A stretch of DNA of 64,000 nucleotides from Bryoerythrophyllum caledonicum. Taxonomy: Eukaryota > Streptophyta > Bryopsida > Pottiales > Pottiaceae. The position numbers and the translations under genes are program-made. The DNA lies in contig OZ020524.1 in assembly GCA_963971425.1 (NCBI GenBank), forward strand, positions 11,039,845 to 11,103,844, written 5' to 3'. The notes beneath the pieces were generated by a model that was not told the DNA's origin, made no database searches, and saw nothing but the letters and a program-made list of their open reading frames with translations. Positions 1-10,796 of this stretch are shown here, piece after piece. The first letter of the stretch is position 1, and every line of letters begins with the position of its first letter.

Positions 1-1766
1 GGTAGATGTATGGGGGGTGGATTGGGGATTTGTGTGCCTTGAAGGTTTTGGAGTTCGTTGAGGATAGGGTGGTTTCGCCATTGGGGGTTGTTATTTACGG
101 TTCTTATGGTTTTTCGTATAGTGTGGTAGATGTTTAGATGTTGTTTCCATGTTTTAGATAATTTCCGGGGTAAATATCCACCTTGTTGTGATGTTCGATT
201 TGTCATTTGTGGTATGGGTTGGGCTTTGCAGGTTTGTTCAATTGTATTGGATATGTTGTTGATGAGTGTATCTAGAGTGTGACAGGCTTCTTGCCATTGC
301 GTTTGGGAAAGATGGTTATTAGATTCTAATTCGTTTATTAGGGAGTCAATGCGTAGTGAGTTTTCCTCGAAGAATTTTGTGTTGAATAATTCTATGTTGT
401 TTTGTGGGATGGGGTTGAGGATACGTTTGTTGTCATTGTTTGTATTGCTTGGTGTGCGGTTTATGAATGTATTGTTTGGGATGTGGAGTTGTATCGGTGA
501 GTGATCTGAGCTCAGATGAATGTTATTATTTGTTGTGGAAGTAAATGTAGTATGGTTAGTTGCACGGACGTAGAATCCATCAATTAGGCTCCAGTTTCTA
601 TATTTGTGTCCTCCTTGTCTAAAGTATGTAGTATTTATGGGAATATAATTGAAGTTTAGGTTTTCTGTAAATTGTTTCCATTGTAAGTCTATTATTTGTG
701 GTGGTGTGTGTTGGTTTCCGTTTTGTCTACCTATGAGGGCGATGTCCCTATTGAAGTCACCGCATAAGATGTGGTTGTGGTTGAGATTGTTGGTAATATG
801 GGTGGTGATGTTAGTTTTGATGTCTTTGGTATGTCTGATGTCTTTGGGGTGGGATGACATGTATATGTGGTGAATTAGCCATGATTGTAGTGGGTGATTA
901 GAGATTTCCATAATTTGGAGGTATGGGGATATGTTCATCGGGGTGGAAATTTTTTTGACATTGCCTGGAAAGGCGTATTTTTTGTGTATGAGGGTGAGGA
1001 GGCCCCCTCCGCCCGGTGGATATGGTCTTCTTTATTGTATGCATCGTGTTAGGGCATGTGTGTTATTGAAAATAAGTTTGTAGTCGGGAAATAGTCTTTG
1101 TATGTATTTTGTGGATTTTGTGGCAGATATTTTTGTTTGTTGTATGACTATGAGTGCCGGTGGTGTGTTATTGTGTATAATTATGTTTTGTAGGTTTGGG
1201 AGCACGCTATTTAGGGATGGGGCGTTCCATGTTATTATGCTTGTGTTGTTATTGTTCGTATGTGGGTTATGGTTTTGTGGTGGAATGTGGTTTGGTGGTG
1301 GGTGTGGATGAGTGTATTCCGGGAGGGGGTTTAGGCATTTTAGTGTCTCGTTTATGATAGTGTTAGGGAGGTAGGGAAATCTTAATTTTAACATGTCATT
1401 TGTTGGGGGTGTATTTTGGTTGTGTATAAAGTCATATAGTTCTTTGTTTATCGATGTCTCGTGGGTTATGATGTTTAAATTAGTTTCAAGAAATGTTGTG
1501 TGAGGATGTGGGGTACTAATGTGTCTTTTGGGGGGTTTTGTAGATTATGTAGGGTGTGAAGGAGTGTATTGGTCCATTGGGTTATGGTTTGATTTTGTGT
1601 GTTTAGGAGTTGATTGCAGAGGTTTATGTTGGAGTGTATAGTGATGGCTAGGGCATATAAAATGTGGGATAGAGGGTATTCGTTGTGTTGGTTTATATAT
1701 ATGGCGATATGTGGGTATGTGTTATTATGTTGTTGGTGTGAGGAGAGTTGAAGTGTGTAGTTGATG
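1..1766 (-). pseudogene. LINE ORF2 fragment (copy 3), endonuclease part, leftward
   Basis: Read on the minus strand, broken frames match the ORF2 of the two plus-strand LINEs in this window. From right to left come an N-terminal region (1766-1475), ITWNAPSLN and QQTKISATKS (1394-1032), then SSHPKD, CGDFNRDIALIG, SLIDGFY and SSDHSP, all motifs of an apurinic-type endonuclease/exonuclease/phosphatase domain. The pre-RT segment TSQQGGYLPRKLSKTWKQHL lies near 120-210. The catalytic-site E of QET is replaced by Q here. Several stops and frameshifts break it. The 5' side ends at about 1766, so the copy lacks the beginning of the element; the RT would lie left of the window. The plus strand is GT-rich because the sense strand is AC-rich. 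Confidence 0.85.
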
Positions 1767-1774
1767 GCTGAGTA

Positions 1775-4215
1775 GAGCTCCACGTTTTCTGGTGATGGAG
1801 AGGCTGGGACTTAGTCGCAAGATCTGGTTTACTAGCAACAAGTGAAGGCTAGACCTTGTCGAGAGCCTTTGTATACCACAGATCTGAGGCATAGGAGAGG
1901 TTGGAAGTCAAAATGTGTTGGAAATGAGGCTCACAGCTTTAGATCTGGATTAGCAAAGCTCGAGGGGTGTGTAGAGATTAGATCTCTGGAGAGTTCTCAC
2001 TGCAGAGCTGGGGAACATTGTGTTGGCACATAGATCTAGGCTCCCACTCACCTTCAAAGCAAGACCTATCCCAGATCCGGAGACTTGGTTACCAGATCTT
2101 CAACCTCGCCGAGAGTCCCTGCACCTCCCATATCCAGACACTCGACATACAACATTGAAGAAGCAACAAACGCAAAGTGGAGCCGAGGCACCGTCCACAA
2201 CATACATCAGGCTATCTCCTACTCTCAAACTGCACCTCTTCTCTTTCTGCTTTCTCAATATCTCATTCTTATTCTTTGCACAACATCACCATGTTATTGT
2301 AGTATCACATGTATCTTTCACAATAGATCTAATAGCATTTGTTTAAGTTTTTTGAACATTAGATCTGGAAGACAACACCGCAGAACAACCACTGGAGTGA
2401 AGCACGACAAAATACGACACACAGATTTGCTCCAAGGCAGCAACAACAAACTAAACCAGGCTATCTCTACCCATCCTCATTTCTTTTCTAAAGTAGATGC
2501 ACTAATCTATAGCAGCACCTTGCATCTTATCAAATTCACACACATTAGCTGTAGCACACCATGGTCTCACTACGGCACCATACACATAGAGTTTAATACT
2601 AAAATCCTATTACGAAACTCCACTAAATTCGTGTATACTGATCGCACACGGAAGCGCTCGCGAATTTCTCCAGATCTAGATCCACATATGCACCAACAGC
2701 AAAGAGACGCACCATCAGCACCGAAACAAACAACAACAAGACAAGAGAGATCAAGAATCCAACGCAGCTGCCAACACATCCACAACAGCTTCATCCACAC
2801 CATAGCAAGACCGCGTAGCAAGGATACAACAACACAAGGCGACAACCAAAGTGGACAGCAAAAGAAGGGCAACACTTACGCGCACAACACGAGGAGGCAA
2901 CCCAACTTAACATCGAAACAAGACACATCTTTCGACAACATCACAGGGAGTACCCTCTCCCCCTTCTCTCACACTTCTCCCCTTCTTCACAGCCCCCACC
3001 CATCTCCCTCCCCTCACAGGTCTCCCCCTCCCCCTCTCTTCATCATCCCTTCTCCCACCTCCCCAAACTCCCCCCCCCTCTCCCTCCCTGCTCCCCTCTC
3101 TCAACCTTGCGAATCTCTCCCCCTCCCCCTCCCTGATCTCCCCTCCCTCACCAACCCTCACTCCTTCATGAAACCCCTCTCACATCACCCCACCCCCCTC
3201 TCCCTCCCTGATCTCTCCTAGATCACAAATCCCTTCACCCCCGAAATCCCACTATCCTCCTACACAACCCCCCCAAACCCCACTCACTCACAACACCTTC
3301 ACCTCACCCCGCCCCCCTCCTCCCCCCCTCCATCACTTCTCCTCCCTCGATCTCATTGCCCCCAAAACCCTACTGTCCCCTCCATTATTCCTCCCTGGAC
3401 CCAAATGATAGCAGAAACCCCCCTACGAATCACCTACAGCACCCCTCCCCGAACCTCAATGACCATAGAAACCCCCTTACGAACCCTCTACGGTATTCCT
3501 CCCTGAACATTAATGCACACAAAAATCCTGTGATTCCCAGAGACACCCCGACCTCAACCAGCGACACCGCAAGTGGTTACAACGGCCTTCCCCTCCCTGG
3601 CCGCGACTCCCAGCTTAGTATCTGTAAACTCCCTCGCACGAGTATCGACCTACAGTTCAGCGCCTGCGACCTCCCTCGCACGAGTATCGACCCGCAATTC
3701 AGCACCTGCAACCTCCCTCGCACGAGTACCGACCTCCAACTCAGTTCTTGCGACCTCCAACTTAGTTATTGCGACCTCCCTTACACGAGTGTCGACCCCC
3801 AGCTCAGCAGCTGCGACCTCCTTAGCACGAGTGCCGACCCCCAGTCTTGTACTAACGACCCCCTGATCTCCCATACCAACCCTCCTTATCTCAGTACTGT
3901 CCCCTCAACCCACAGTAGCGATCCTCCCTTTCCAGTTAGAGACCCCCCCACTTTCCTTAGCGACCTCCCCAGGCTAGCAAACGACCCCCCCTCCCTGATA
4001 ACGACCTACCCTCTCCTACTAGCGACCCCCCCTCTGTTAGTAAAGACCCTCCCTTTCATGGCAGCGACCTTCCCTCCCATATTAACGACCTCCTTAGCCT
4101 CATTAATGACCCCTCCCTGTTTGAAAACGACCTTCCCAGCTTAGCTAGTGATCCCCTCTTTCTTGACAAAGACCCTCCCAGCTCCATTAGAGACTTCCCC
4201 CTTTTTAACAACGAC
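1775..4215 (+). other. LINE copy 1 5' untranslated region
   Basis: A long leader with no supported protein. It begins purine- and GT-rich, turns AC-rich, contains a strong pyrimidine tract (about 2940-3380, mostly CTCCCTCCC-type) and then repeats built on GCGACC (about 3560-4130). Copy 2 has similar GCGACC/pyrimidine sequence just before its ORF1 (about 49810-49960), so these are family features. Open frames of 378 and 262 codons (2085-3221, 3356-4144) exist, but they are low-complexity products of the repeats. Confidence 0.6.
3629..3840 (+). repeat. 42-bp tandem repeat in LINE leader
   Basis: The block CTCCCTCGCACGAGT starts at 3629, 3671 and 3713, then recurs in changed form at about 3776 and 3818, with one half unit (21 bp) inserted between the third and fourth. 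The period of 42 bp is a multiple of three, so any frame through it gives a 14-residue protein repeat. That alone does not show it is translated. Confidence 0.8.
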
Positions 4216-5838
4216 ATGGGCTACATCAAAAGACTCCTCACCTTCAATGAAAAGGCGGACGAGGACACAATGGTGATCGAGAAGGTACCAAGGCAAACCG
4301 AAGAAACCCATATCACAAGCAAAAAGATGAAGAATGCCATGATTGAAGAAAATCAGCCACACATCACTCAACCGGTAAGCGCAAACTTCAAGTTTTGGTT
4401 GGGGTATCCTACCATCGAGGCGCTCGCAATTGAAGAAGGACTTCAAGAGCTTTATAGTGGAGAAACTGCCGAAGACATGGTAACAAGAGGATTGAAGAAG
4501 GAAGAGGCGGAGGAGGCAAGCGTGGCAAAGATAGCATTCCCCCACATCCCGCAACTACTCTATCCAAGCACAAGAAATGGAGTGGAGGGCCAACACTATA
4601 ACATCACCCAACTCCCCTTCGATATCATCATCAACACCTCCACAAGTTTGGCTCTTGATTTTCACATTGCAATCCACTTTGAACCCCCCTCCTCCCAAAT
4701 CATGTATGATGAAATTAAAAAAATGGTCACGAAAAGACTAGAAGTAATGGGTATAGAACTTGGCAATGACCTCATTGACCCTATTTCGATTCAATGCTTG
4801 AGTGTCAAAAATGCGGGAAAGAAGGGTTAATGGTCGGGGATAATCAAACTACACTTGCTAAAACCTGAAATTGACGGTATCATGTTGCTTAAAGGGCTTA
4901 GACTCTTCATTCTTAAACTAGATGGTCACAACATCATTGGAAAAGTTTGCAAAAGCTACCAAAATATTGCTAGGCATACTAACCTCTCTATCAAGGTGAA
5001 GAGTGACAACTTGAAGGGTATTTCGGCCAATACTCTTTTCAAGGAGGCTTTATTGAATATTTTTCGAAGGGGGCAAGAATTTGAGATTATCGGAGTCCAA
5101 AAGAGCATTGAAGATACCCATGCGTTCATCATGACCACCACTCCACAACAAGCGAAGAAGATTCAACTACATCAAGTCACCACAGATCACGAGATCATAC
5201 AAGCTAAGCACATTACCGGAGGGAAGATATCACAAGAGACTAAGGCAAAAAAGGATGCCTTAACCCTAACCCTCTCTCCTCTACCTATCCTTATGAGCGT
5301 TTATGATACAAGTGACGCCATTCGCAAGATTATTGGTGATGCTAACACTAGATCAATTTGGTTCCACAAAGAATGTGGAACTAGACATAATGGAAGTGCT
5401 AACGTACATTGTGCTAACCCAATTGTTTACAAGCAATTTGTAAACAAAACCTTTGCCATGGAAGGATACCTCGTAGAATTTGCACTACACCGGAGGAGCC
5501 TAGAAGGAACGGAACCCCCCTCCGAAGCACAAGTGAAGGCATTCGAGTTTGATGACGTCAATGCCGCCATGGTCAACACGGTGGAGACCTTTAAGATACA
5601 AGAGCCCTCATCCAACATTTCTAGGCAAGATGTATTGGAGATCGTGGAGTCGGTCATTGAAGAAAGCAACAAGAAAATAAGGAAGGAGACACGAGAGTAT
5701 GCCGATCAAAAGCATGACGAATTGAAGACTCAAATGATGAACATTCAACAAGCAATGAGCGCCGTACTTGCTTCAATGCAAGCCATTACGGGAAGTATGG
5801 CTACACCTATGATTGAAGACAAGCCGCCAAACTTGTAG
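4216..5838 (+). pseudogene. LINE ORF1 (copy 1), RRM-like domain and coiled coil
   Basis: A single frame of 541 codons with one internal stop (TAA at 4828-4830). The copy 2 ORF1 has a valine codon at that place, so the stop is a lesion. The N-terminal part has FWLG and EDMVTRGL motifs shared with copy 2. The middle (about 5250-5520) has an alternating strand/helix pattern resembling an RNA-recognition motif, seen in many plant LINE ORF1 proteins. The C-terminus (about 5620-5790) is a charged, coiled-coil-like helix (EESNKKIRKETREYADQKH). The expected role is binding the element's RNA. The start at 4216 follows the GCGACC leader; a start at 4270 is also possible. Confidence 0.7.
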
Positions 5839-5960
5839 ACCTCTAAGACTACAAGGTAACTACCATTGACCATACAATATACCGAATACATACATTAAAG
5901 TCTAGTATAACTTACGGATACTATACTAATACATTATACATAGTAGTGTACAAACATACA

Positions 5961-6350
5961 CCCATATATGGGGCGTATAAATATTGTATTAGACTTTATA
6001 CTCAATACAAATACACTATCGTATACAAAGGAAAATACATGTATACATATGCAAACACATATACTAATACAATTACCAAAATACATACACCCGTATATGG
6101 GGCGTGTAAATATTGTATTAGACTTTATACTCAATACAAATACAATATCCTATACAAAGGAGCATACATATACACATACTCAAATACATATACTAAAACA
6201 ATTACCAAAATACATACACCCGTATATGGGGCGTGTAAATATTGTATTAGACTTTATACTCAATACAAATACAATATCCTATACAAAGGAGCATACATAT
6301 ACACATACTCAAATACATATACTAAAACAATTACCAAAACACATACAAAT
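5961..6350 (+). repeat. 129-bp tandem repeat, three units
   Basis: CCC(A/G)TATATGGGGCGT starts at 5961, 6090 and 6219, giving two exact 129-bp periods followed by a partial third unit. Units 2 and 3 are almost identical. Since 129 is 43 codons, the repeat keeps one frame. Each unit contains a TATAAAT-like or TGTAAATATTG stretch. It lies between ORF1 and the 2A-like site of LINE copy 1; copy 2 has AT/AC-rich sequence there but not this array. Confidence 0.85.
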
Positions 6351-6375
6351 ACAAACTCTCAAAAAATACATATAA

Positions 6376-8865
6376 ATACATATACATACACAATTAAAAA
6401 TACTACCTACAATACACACACACACCAACACAACACCCACCACATATGAAAAAAAATGCAAAAATACAAGTCAATATATACATATTAAGAATAACACAAA
6501 CCAAAGTACAAAAACAAACACCAAACTAATTAACAAAAATAACATACAAAACAATAAACCAAAACAAAACAATAAACCTAAGAAAATCAATCCAAGGGAA
6601 ACCCACTCAAAAGAAAGAAAACATAACACTCACATTCTTCAATACAAGGGTAAAATCAAAAACAAAACAAAACAATATATTAGACAAACAAAAAAACATA
6701 TAACCATTAAACATAATAACAAACCACCACATTATAAACTACTACTAATACTTGGAGGAGACATAGAAACCAACCCACGACCTATGCCAAACGTACTAAA
6801 AAGACATCCAACACAACACAAAAAGAATGCCAAAATATATTTCATACCAAACACAATAAAATTACATCCAGAATACAAACATATTGCCCAATCATTTGCA
6901 CCTTTACTAAAATCCACACATACATTACACCTATCATACGCCATCACACATCCACACATTATCCAATATATACAACAACAAAACGAACATCCGTCACCAC
7001 ATATCCTATACGCCATAGTAACTACAATCCACCCACACATAGACGAATGTAACCTCATATTAAATCAACAAAATCCAAACGTAACTCAATGGACTAATGT
7101 ACTACTAAACTCCCTTGCTAACCTACAAAACCCTCTCGAAAGACACATTAATACCCCACACCCTTATATATCATTCATTGAAAATAACCAAAACATTATA
7201 AACCATAAAACATCAACACATAAAGAACTTTATGATTTTATACACAATCATCATATACCACCATCACAAGATACTATAAAACAAAAATTTCCATACCTTC
7301 CCAACAATCTAATTATTGAATCACTAAAATGTCTCAACCAAATACTAGAATACACCCACCCACCCCCCCACCCTTACCTACATCCACAAAACCAAAACAA
7401 TAACCCAAATCATGAAAATACATATATAATCACATGGAATGCCTCCTCTCTAAACACCGCCCTTCCTAGCTTACAAACTCTGGTCACATATACGAACACA
7501 CCGCCAGCCATTATAGTTATACAAGAAACAAAACTATCCGCCACAAAATCCACAAAATATATACAAAATATATTCCAAGACTATAAACTCATTTTCAACA
7601 ATACACATGTACTCACAAGATGTATCCAACAACGGAGACCACACACACCGGGCCGTGGAGGTCTCCTTACACTAATACATAAAAAATATGCTTTCCCGGG
7701 CAACATCAAGAAAATCCCTACCCCTATGCACATATCTCCTTACCTTCAAATAATCAAAATCACTAACTATCCACTACAACCATGGTTAGTCCTTCACATG
7801 TATATGCCATCTCACCCCGAAGATACTAGATTTATCAATGACATACAAAACACTATCACAACTCAAATAAATAATAACCCAAACCATACATATGTACTAT
7901 GCGGTGATTTCAATAGAGACATAGCATTAATTGGACGCCACAATGGAAATCATAACACCCCTCCTCAAATCATAGACCACCAATGGCGCCAATTCACCGA
8001 AAACCTAAACTTCAATTACATAAAAACCGACACACAATTCTCTAGACAAGGTGGCTATAATTATAGCGATTGGAGTCTAATAGATGGATTCTATATAAAT
8101 GCCAACAATAATACACAATACACCTCTACAACAAACAAGATATTATTCTAAACTCGGACCACTCACCTATACATTTACACATACCAAATAACACCTTAAT
8201 TAATAGAACTCCCACAACTCTAAACAATGACACTATACGCATACTCAACCCCATTCCAAAAGGTAACTTAGAAAAATTCAACACAAAATTCTTTGAAGAA
8301 CAATCCACACTAATAGACTTCCTCATAAATACTCTTGAGAATAACAACCAACTATCACGAGTACAATGGCAAGAAGCATGTGAAACCCTAGATACACTCA
8401 CCAAAGAAATCTCCAACACACTAGAACAAACTTGTAGAGCCCACCCAATACCCCAATTGACAAACAAAATATCTCAACAAGGAGGATATCTACCACGAAA
8501 ACTCTCTAAAACTTGGAAACAACATCTTACTATATACCATGTTATACGAAAAACCATAAGACTTGTAAAAAATAATTCCCAATGGCGCAACCACCCCATA
8601 TGTAATGAACTACTAACTCTACAAAATAGCCAAATTCCCACCCCACCACCCCCGGATATGCCCCATGATACATGGATAAAAGATATCGCACTAATTGCAA
8701 AAAACGCCAACATACAAGCCAGAAAAAATAACTTCAAAACACACCAAAGATAACGTTAAAAAAGCCATCTCAAAATATAGACAATTATATGAAATGAGCC
8801 CTAAAAAAATTAATAGAAAAGTCTTTAAGAACCTAGAATCCCCACCACTAGATTGTATCACAGAT
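6376..8865 (+). pseudogene. LINE ORF2 (copy 1), APE-type endonuclease, RT missing
   Basis: After a T/N/K-rich stretch (6376-6759) and the broken 2A site, the frame 6784-8151 encodes an endonuclease/exonuclease/phosphatase-type domain. Its motifs are ITWNASSLN, VIQETKLSATKS, GRGGLLTLIHKK, YMPSHPEDTRF, CGDFNRDIA and SLIDGFY. A one-base loss near 8137, compared with copy 2, breaks the frame just before SDHSP. The same protein continues in other frames through GGYLPRKLSKTWKQH (8482 on) to ESPPLDCITDQ (8865). The polymerase domain is absent. This endonuclease would nick target DNA for target-primed reverse transcription. Confidence 0.82.
6760..6783 (+). other. degenerate 2A-like ribosome-skipping site (NPRP)
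   Basis: In frame with the ATG at 6784 the DNA encodes GGDIETNPRP. Copy 2 has the intact GDIETNPGP at the same place. The glycine codon has become CGA (arginine) here. The known 2A consensus needs the NPGP glycine, so skipping should be lost in this copy. The frame is open from 6376, which suggests the 2A lay inside a longer polyprotein. Confidence 0.7.
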
Positions 8866-9267
8866 CAGCATTGGTAAGGTTAAGAGGGATGGAGAACTAA
8901 GTGAGCTCCGTGTTTTCTGGTGAGGGGTGCTCTTGGAAGTTAGTCGCAGATTGAGAATAGAGGGCAACAAGAGGTGCTGGTCTTGTTGACGATCCCACCT
9001 TTACTCGAGATCTAGAAGTGTATGAGCTTGGGGAGAGACGTGAATGGGTTGGATTGGGGTTAGGACTAGTCAGATCTACTCATGCAAAACTTTCTGGAAG
9101 TGAGAGTGTGCCTAGAGGCAAGACCTTGTCGTAAGTCATCTGTGAGAGCTGGAACCTTATGTGTTGGACGATTAGGTTAGAACCTCACTCCAGATTGCAC
9201 GAGCAAGTTGTAGATCTGCTAGAATGCCCAATTCAACTATTTCTGACTATGAGGTGAATTCTGGACT
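8866..9267 (+). mobile_element. LINE copy 2, 5' end (left of element B)
   Basis: GAGCTCCGTGTTTTCTGGTGA at 8903 repeats the start of copy 1 at 1775, and later blocks (TTAGTCGCA, AGACCTTGTCG, GAGCTGG..TGTGTTGG) are shared in the same order. The landmark GAGCT to TACAACATT is 143 bp in copy 1 (2005-2148). In copy 2 the same interval is about 146 bp when 9146-9267 is joined to 47840-47864. So this is the beginning of the LINE that resumes at 47840. The 37 bases 8866-8902 are unexplained; they may be extra 5' nucleotides. Confidence 0.65.
9259..9267. repeat. target-site duplication of element B, left copy
   Basis: TTCTGGACT is repeated at 47831-47839. The two copies bound everything between the halves of LINE copy 2. 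Confidence 0.6.
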
Positions 9268-9833
9268 AAGGACTAAAAGAAAGATCCGGAGATGTGCCTC
9301 ATAAAAGATAGTAAAGCATAAAAGCCGAGGAGTTTAGAGTACTTTTCAAGCATTAAATGCATCACCAATGACACTTATGAAGGAAGAAATGGCTAGAGCG
9401 ACCAAATTTGAATTTAGACAATATGTGAGTCCGGAACATGCAGCCGGATATCTCCGAGTGAATATCAAAGTGGAAACCAGAAGAAGAACCGAGTCCTGAA
9501 AACAGAAATTGATGGACATACTGTACATCACAAATGTGTGGTTGGGAAACATGTGGTAGGGAAAAATGGGATAGAGATGCGGACAGAAATTACTCGCAAT
9601 TGATAGAACATGCAACCGGATATCTCCGGATGAAATCATAGTAAGAGTCCAGTACTAAACTGTTTCATTATAAGAAAGTGTCATACAATATATAAAGGGT
9701 AGCCGTTGATAAGAGGCGCGTGTAATCTACGGAGAATCGATTCAACTATTCTAATTTTAGTGCTTTACAGATGCCCTCTACCCGTCCTGTATGGTGTCTC
9801 CCATATGTTAGATAATGGACTATAGCCTTTCTA
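9268..9833 (+). mobile_element. element B, left segment
   Basis: This segment carries the B motif in a terminal variant: CCGGAGAT at 9286, CCGGATATCTCCGA at 9443 and CCGGATATCTCCGG at 9616. The last is the exact reverse complement of the copy near B's other end (47722). GCCTCATAAAA at 9296 is inverted at 47801-47811, a possible remnant of a terminal repeat. The minus strand from 9833 to the TAG at 9751 continues in frame the reading frame that breaks at 28719, where element A was inserted. No other gene is visible. Confidence 0.65.
9828..9833. repeat. target-site duplication of element A, left copy
   Basis: TTTCTA directly abuts the left terminal inverted repeat. The same six bases directly follow the right terminal repeat at 28719-28724. 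Confidence 0.85.
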
Positions 9834-9861
9834 ACACCATATTCGTTATATTGGGAGATTT
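9834..9861 (+). repeat. element A left terminal inverted repeat
   Basis: It begins ACACCATATTCGTTATA and ends GGGAGATTT; 28 bp. The reverse complement of 28691-28718 differs at a single position. It is followed by a second GGGAG-like block (AACTCCCAAATT). Confidence 0.88.
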
Positions 9862-10796
9862 AGCAACTCCCAAATTAACACATGTAGATCATAAGAGCTA
9901 AAGTGCACATCTAATTTCTACAATATGGAGGGATATGAGTTTCCATTAAATTGGGAGGTCATGTTTTCTACAAAAACCCCTAGTAAAATAAGTACTACGG
10001 ATAACATTGCATTACGAATCTAACTATAATATTGAAAAGAAGAACACATTAGTCGACACTTCTTTTATACCACATGTGTTCATTGAATATGAATAGCTAA
10101 ATATTCACACTCGATCCTATTAACCCGGATTAACACCATGTTCCAATTTAGCTAAAAGTGAGCTAAATAACGGACAAATATCCACTTGTAAGAGAATTAG
10201 CTAAACACATTTTGATGAGCCTTTTTTTATTTAAAAGAATTTCAATTCTCCTTGTGGAATACACATTGGCTAAAAATATATAACGAGTTTCAAATGATGG
10301 TGCTCAGAAGTGGGAAAAAAATTGCATACACACTACCTCTCTTCGAACTAAAGTGTCCCCATCACTTAGAGGTGCAATGAACTCAAAAAGGCAATTCCAC
10401 ACACTTTAGCTCCACTTGACCTAAAGTGCGCACCATTACTAAGTACAATGAACTAAATAAGAAGATTTGCTCACACTTTAGCTCCACTAGAGCTAAAGTG
10501 CGACTCAACATCTACTTTCTATCATTCACCATGAAGACAATTACTGGTATTATTGGTTTCAAGATTAGAAGCAATTTATCATATTGATATTTTAAAAAGA
10601 AAATAAAACATACTGCAAAATATCACCGAAACGCAAAAATAATGGAGAGAATATTTCATAGCAATCATTGGCATCACATATAATAGTCATACAAATGTCT
10701 ATAATCTCAGCACCAATGGATCTAACCATACTACATGAAGTATTACGCATCAGAATCCAAAATCTTGGAAAAGGAAAGTCCATTGATCTAAGTCCA
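9862..10796. repeat. element A left subterminal region with palindromes
   Basis: No gene is visible. CACTTTAGCTCCACTTGACC (from 10402) and CACTTTAGCTCCACTAGAGC (10474-10502), both followed by TAAAGTGCG, are diverged versions of the A palindrome. They lie in a roughly 70-bp repeated unit that also contains CACCAT(C/T)ACTA and AATGAACTAAA. A related block is found at 16300-16680 and two more units at 18247-18347. Confidence 0.7.

Larger units (their letters stand above)
1775..8865 (+). mobile_element. LINE retrotransposon copy 1, 3'-truncated before the RT
   Basis: A non-LTR retrotransposon in the order 5' UTR (1775-4215), ORF1 (4216-5838), repeat-bearing spacer, degenerate 2A-like site (6760-6783), endonuclease region of ORF2. 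The start is set by GAGCTCC..GTTTTCTGGTGA at 1775, which recurs at 8903, where copy 2 starts; several blocks downstream (for example CTTAGTCGCA and GACCTTGTCG) also recur. Copy 1 follows copy 2 up to CACAGATCA at 8865 and then departs abruptly, so the reverse transcriptase is missing. Loss of the 3' end is unusual for a LINE, which normally loses its 5' end. It suggests that copy 2 inserted here or that a later rearrangement removed the rest. Confidence 0.8.

Noticed and set aside
2085-4144. Open frames of 378 and 262 codons in the LINE leader
   Set aside because: Low-complexity products of pyrimidine tracts and 42-bp repeats; copy 2 does not conserve them as protein.
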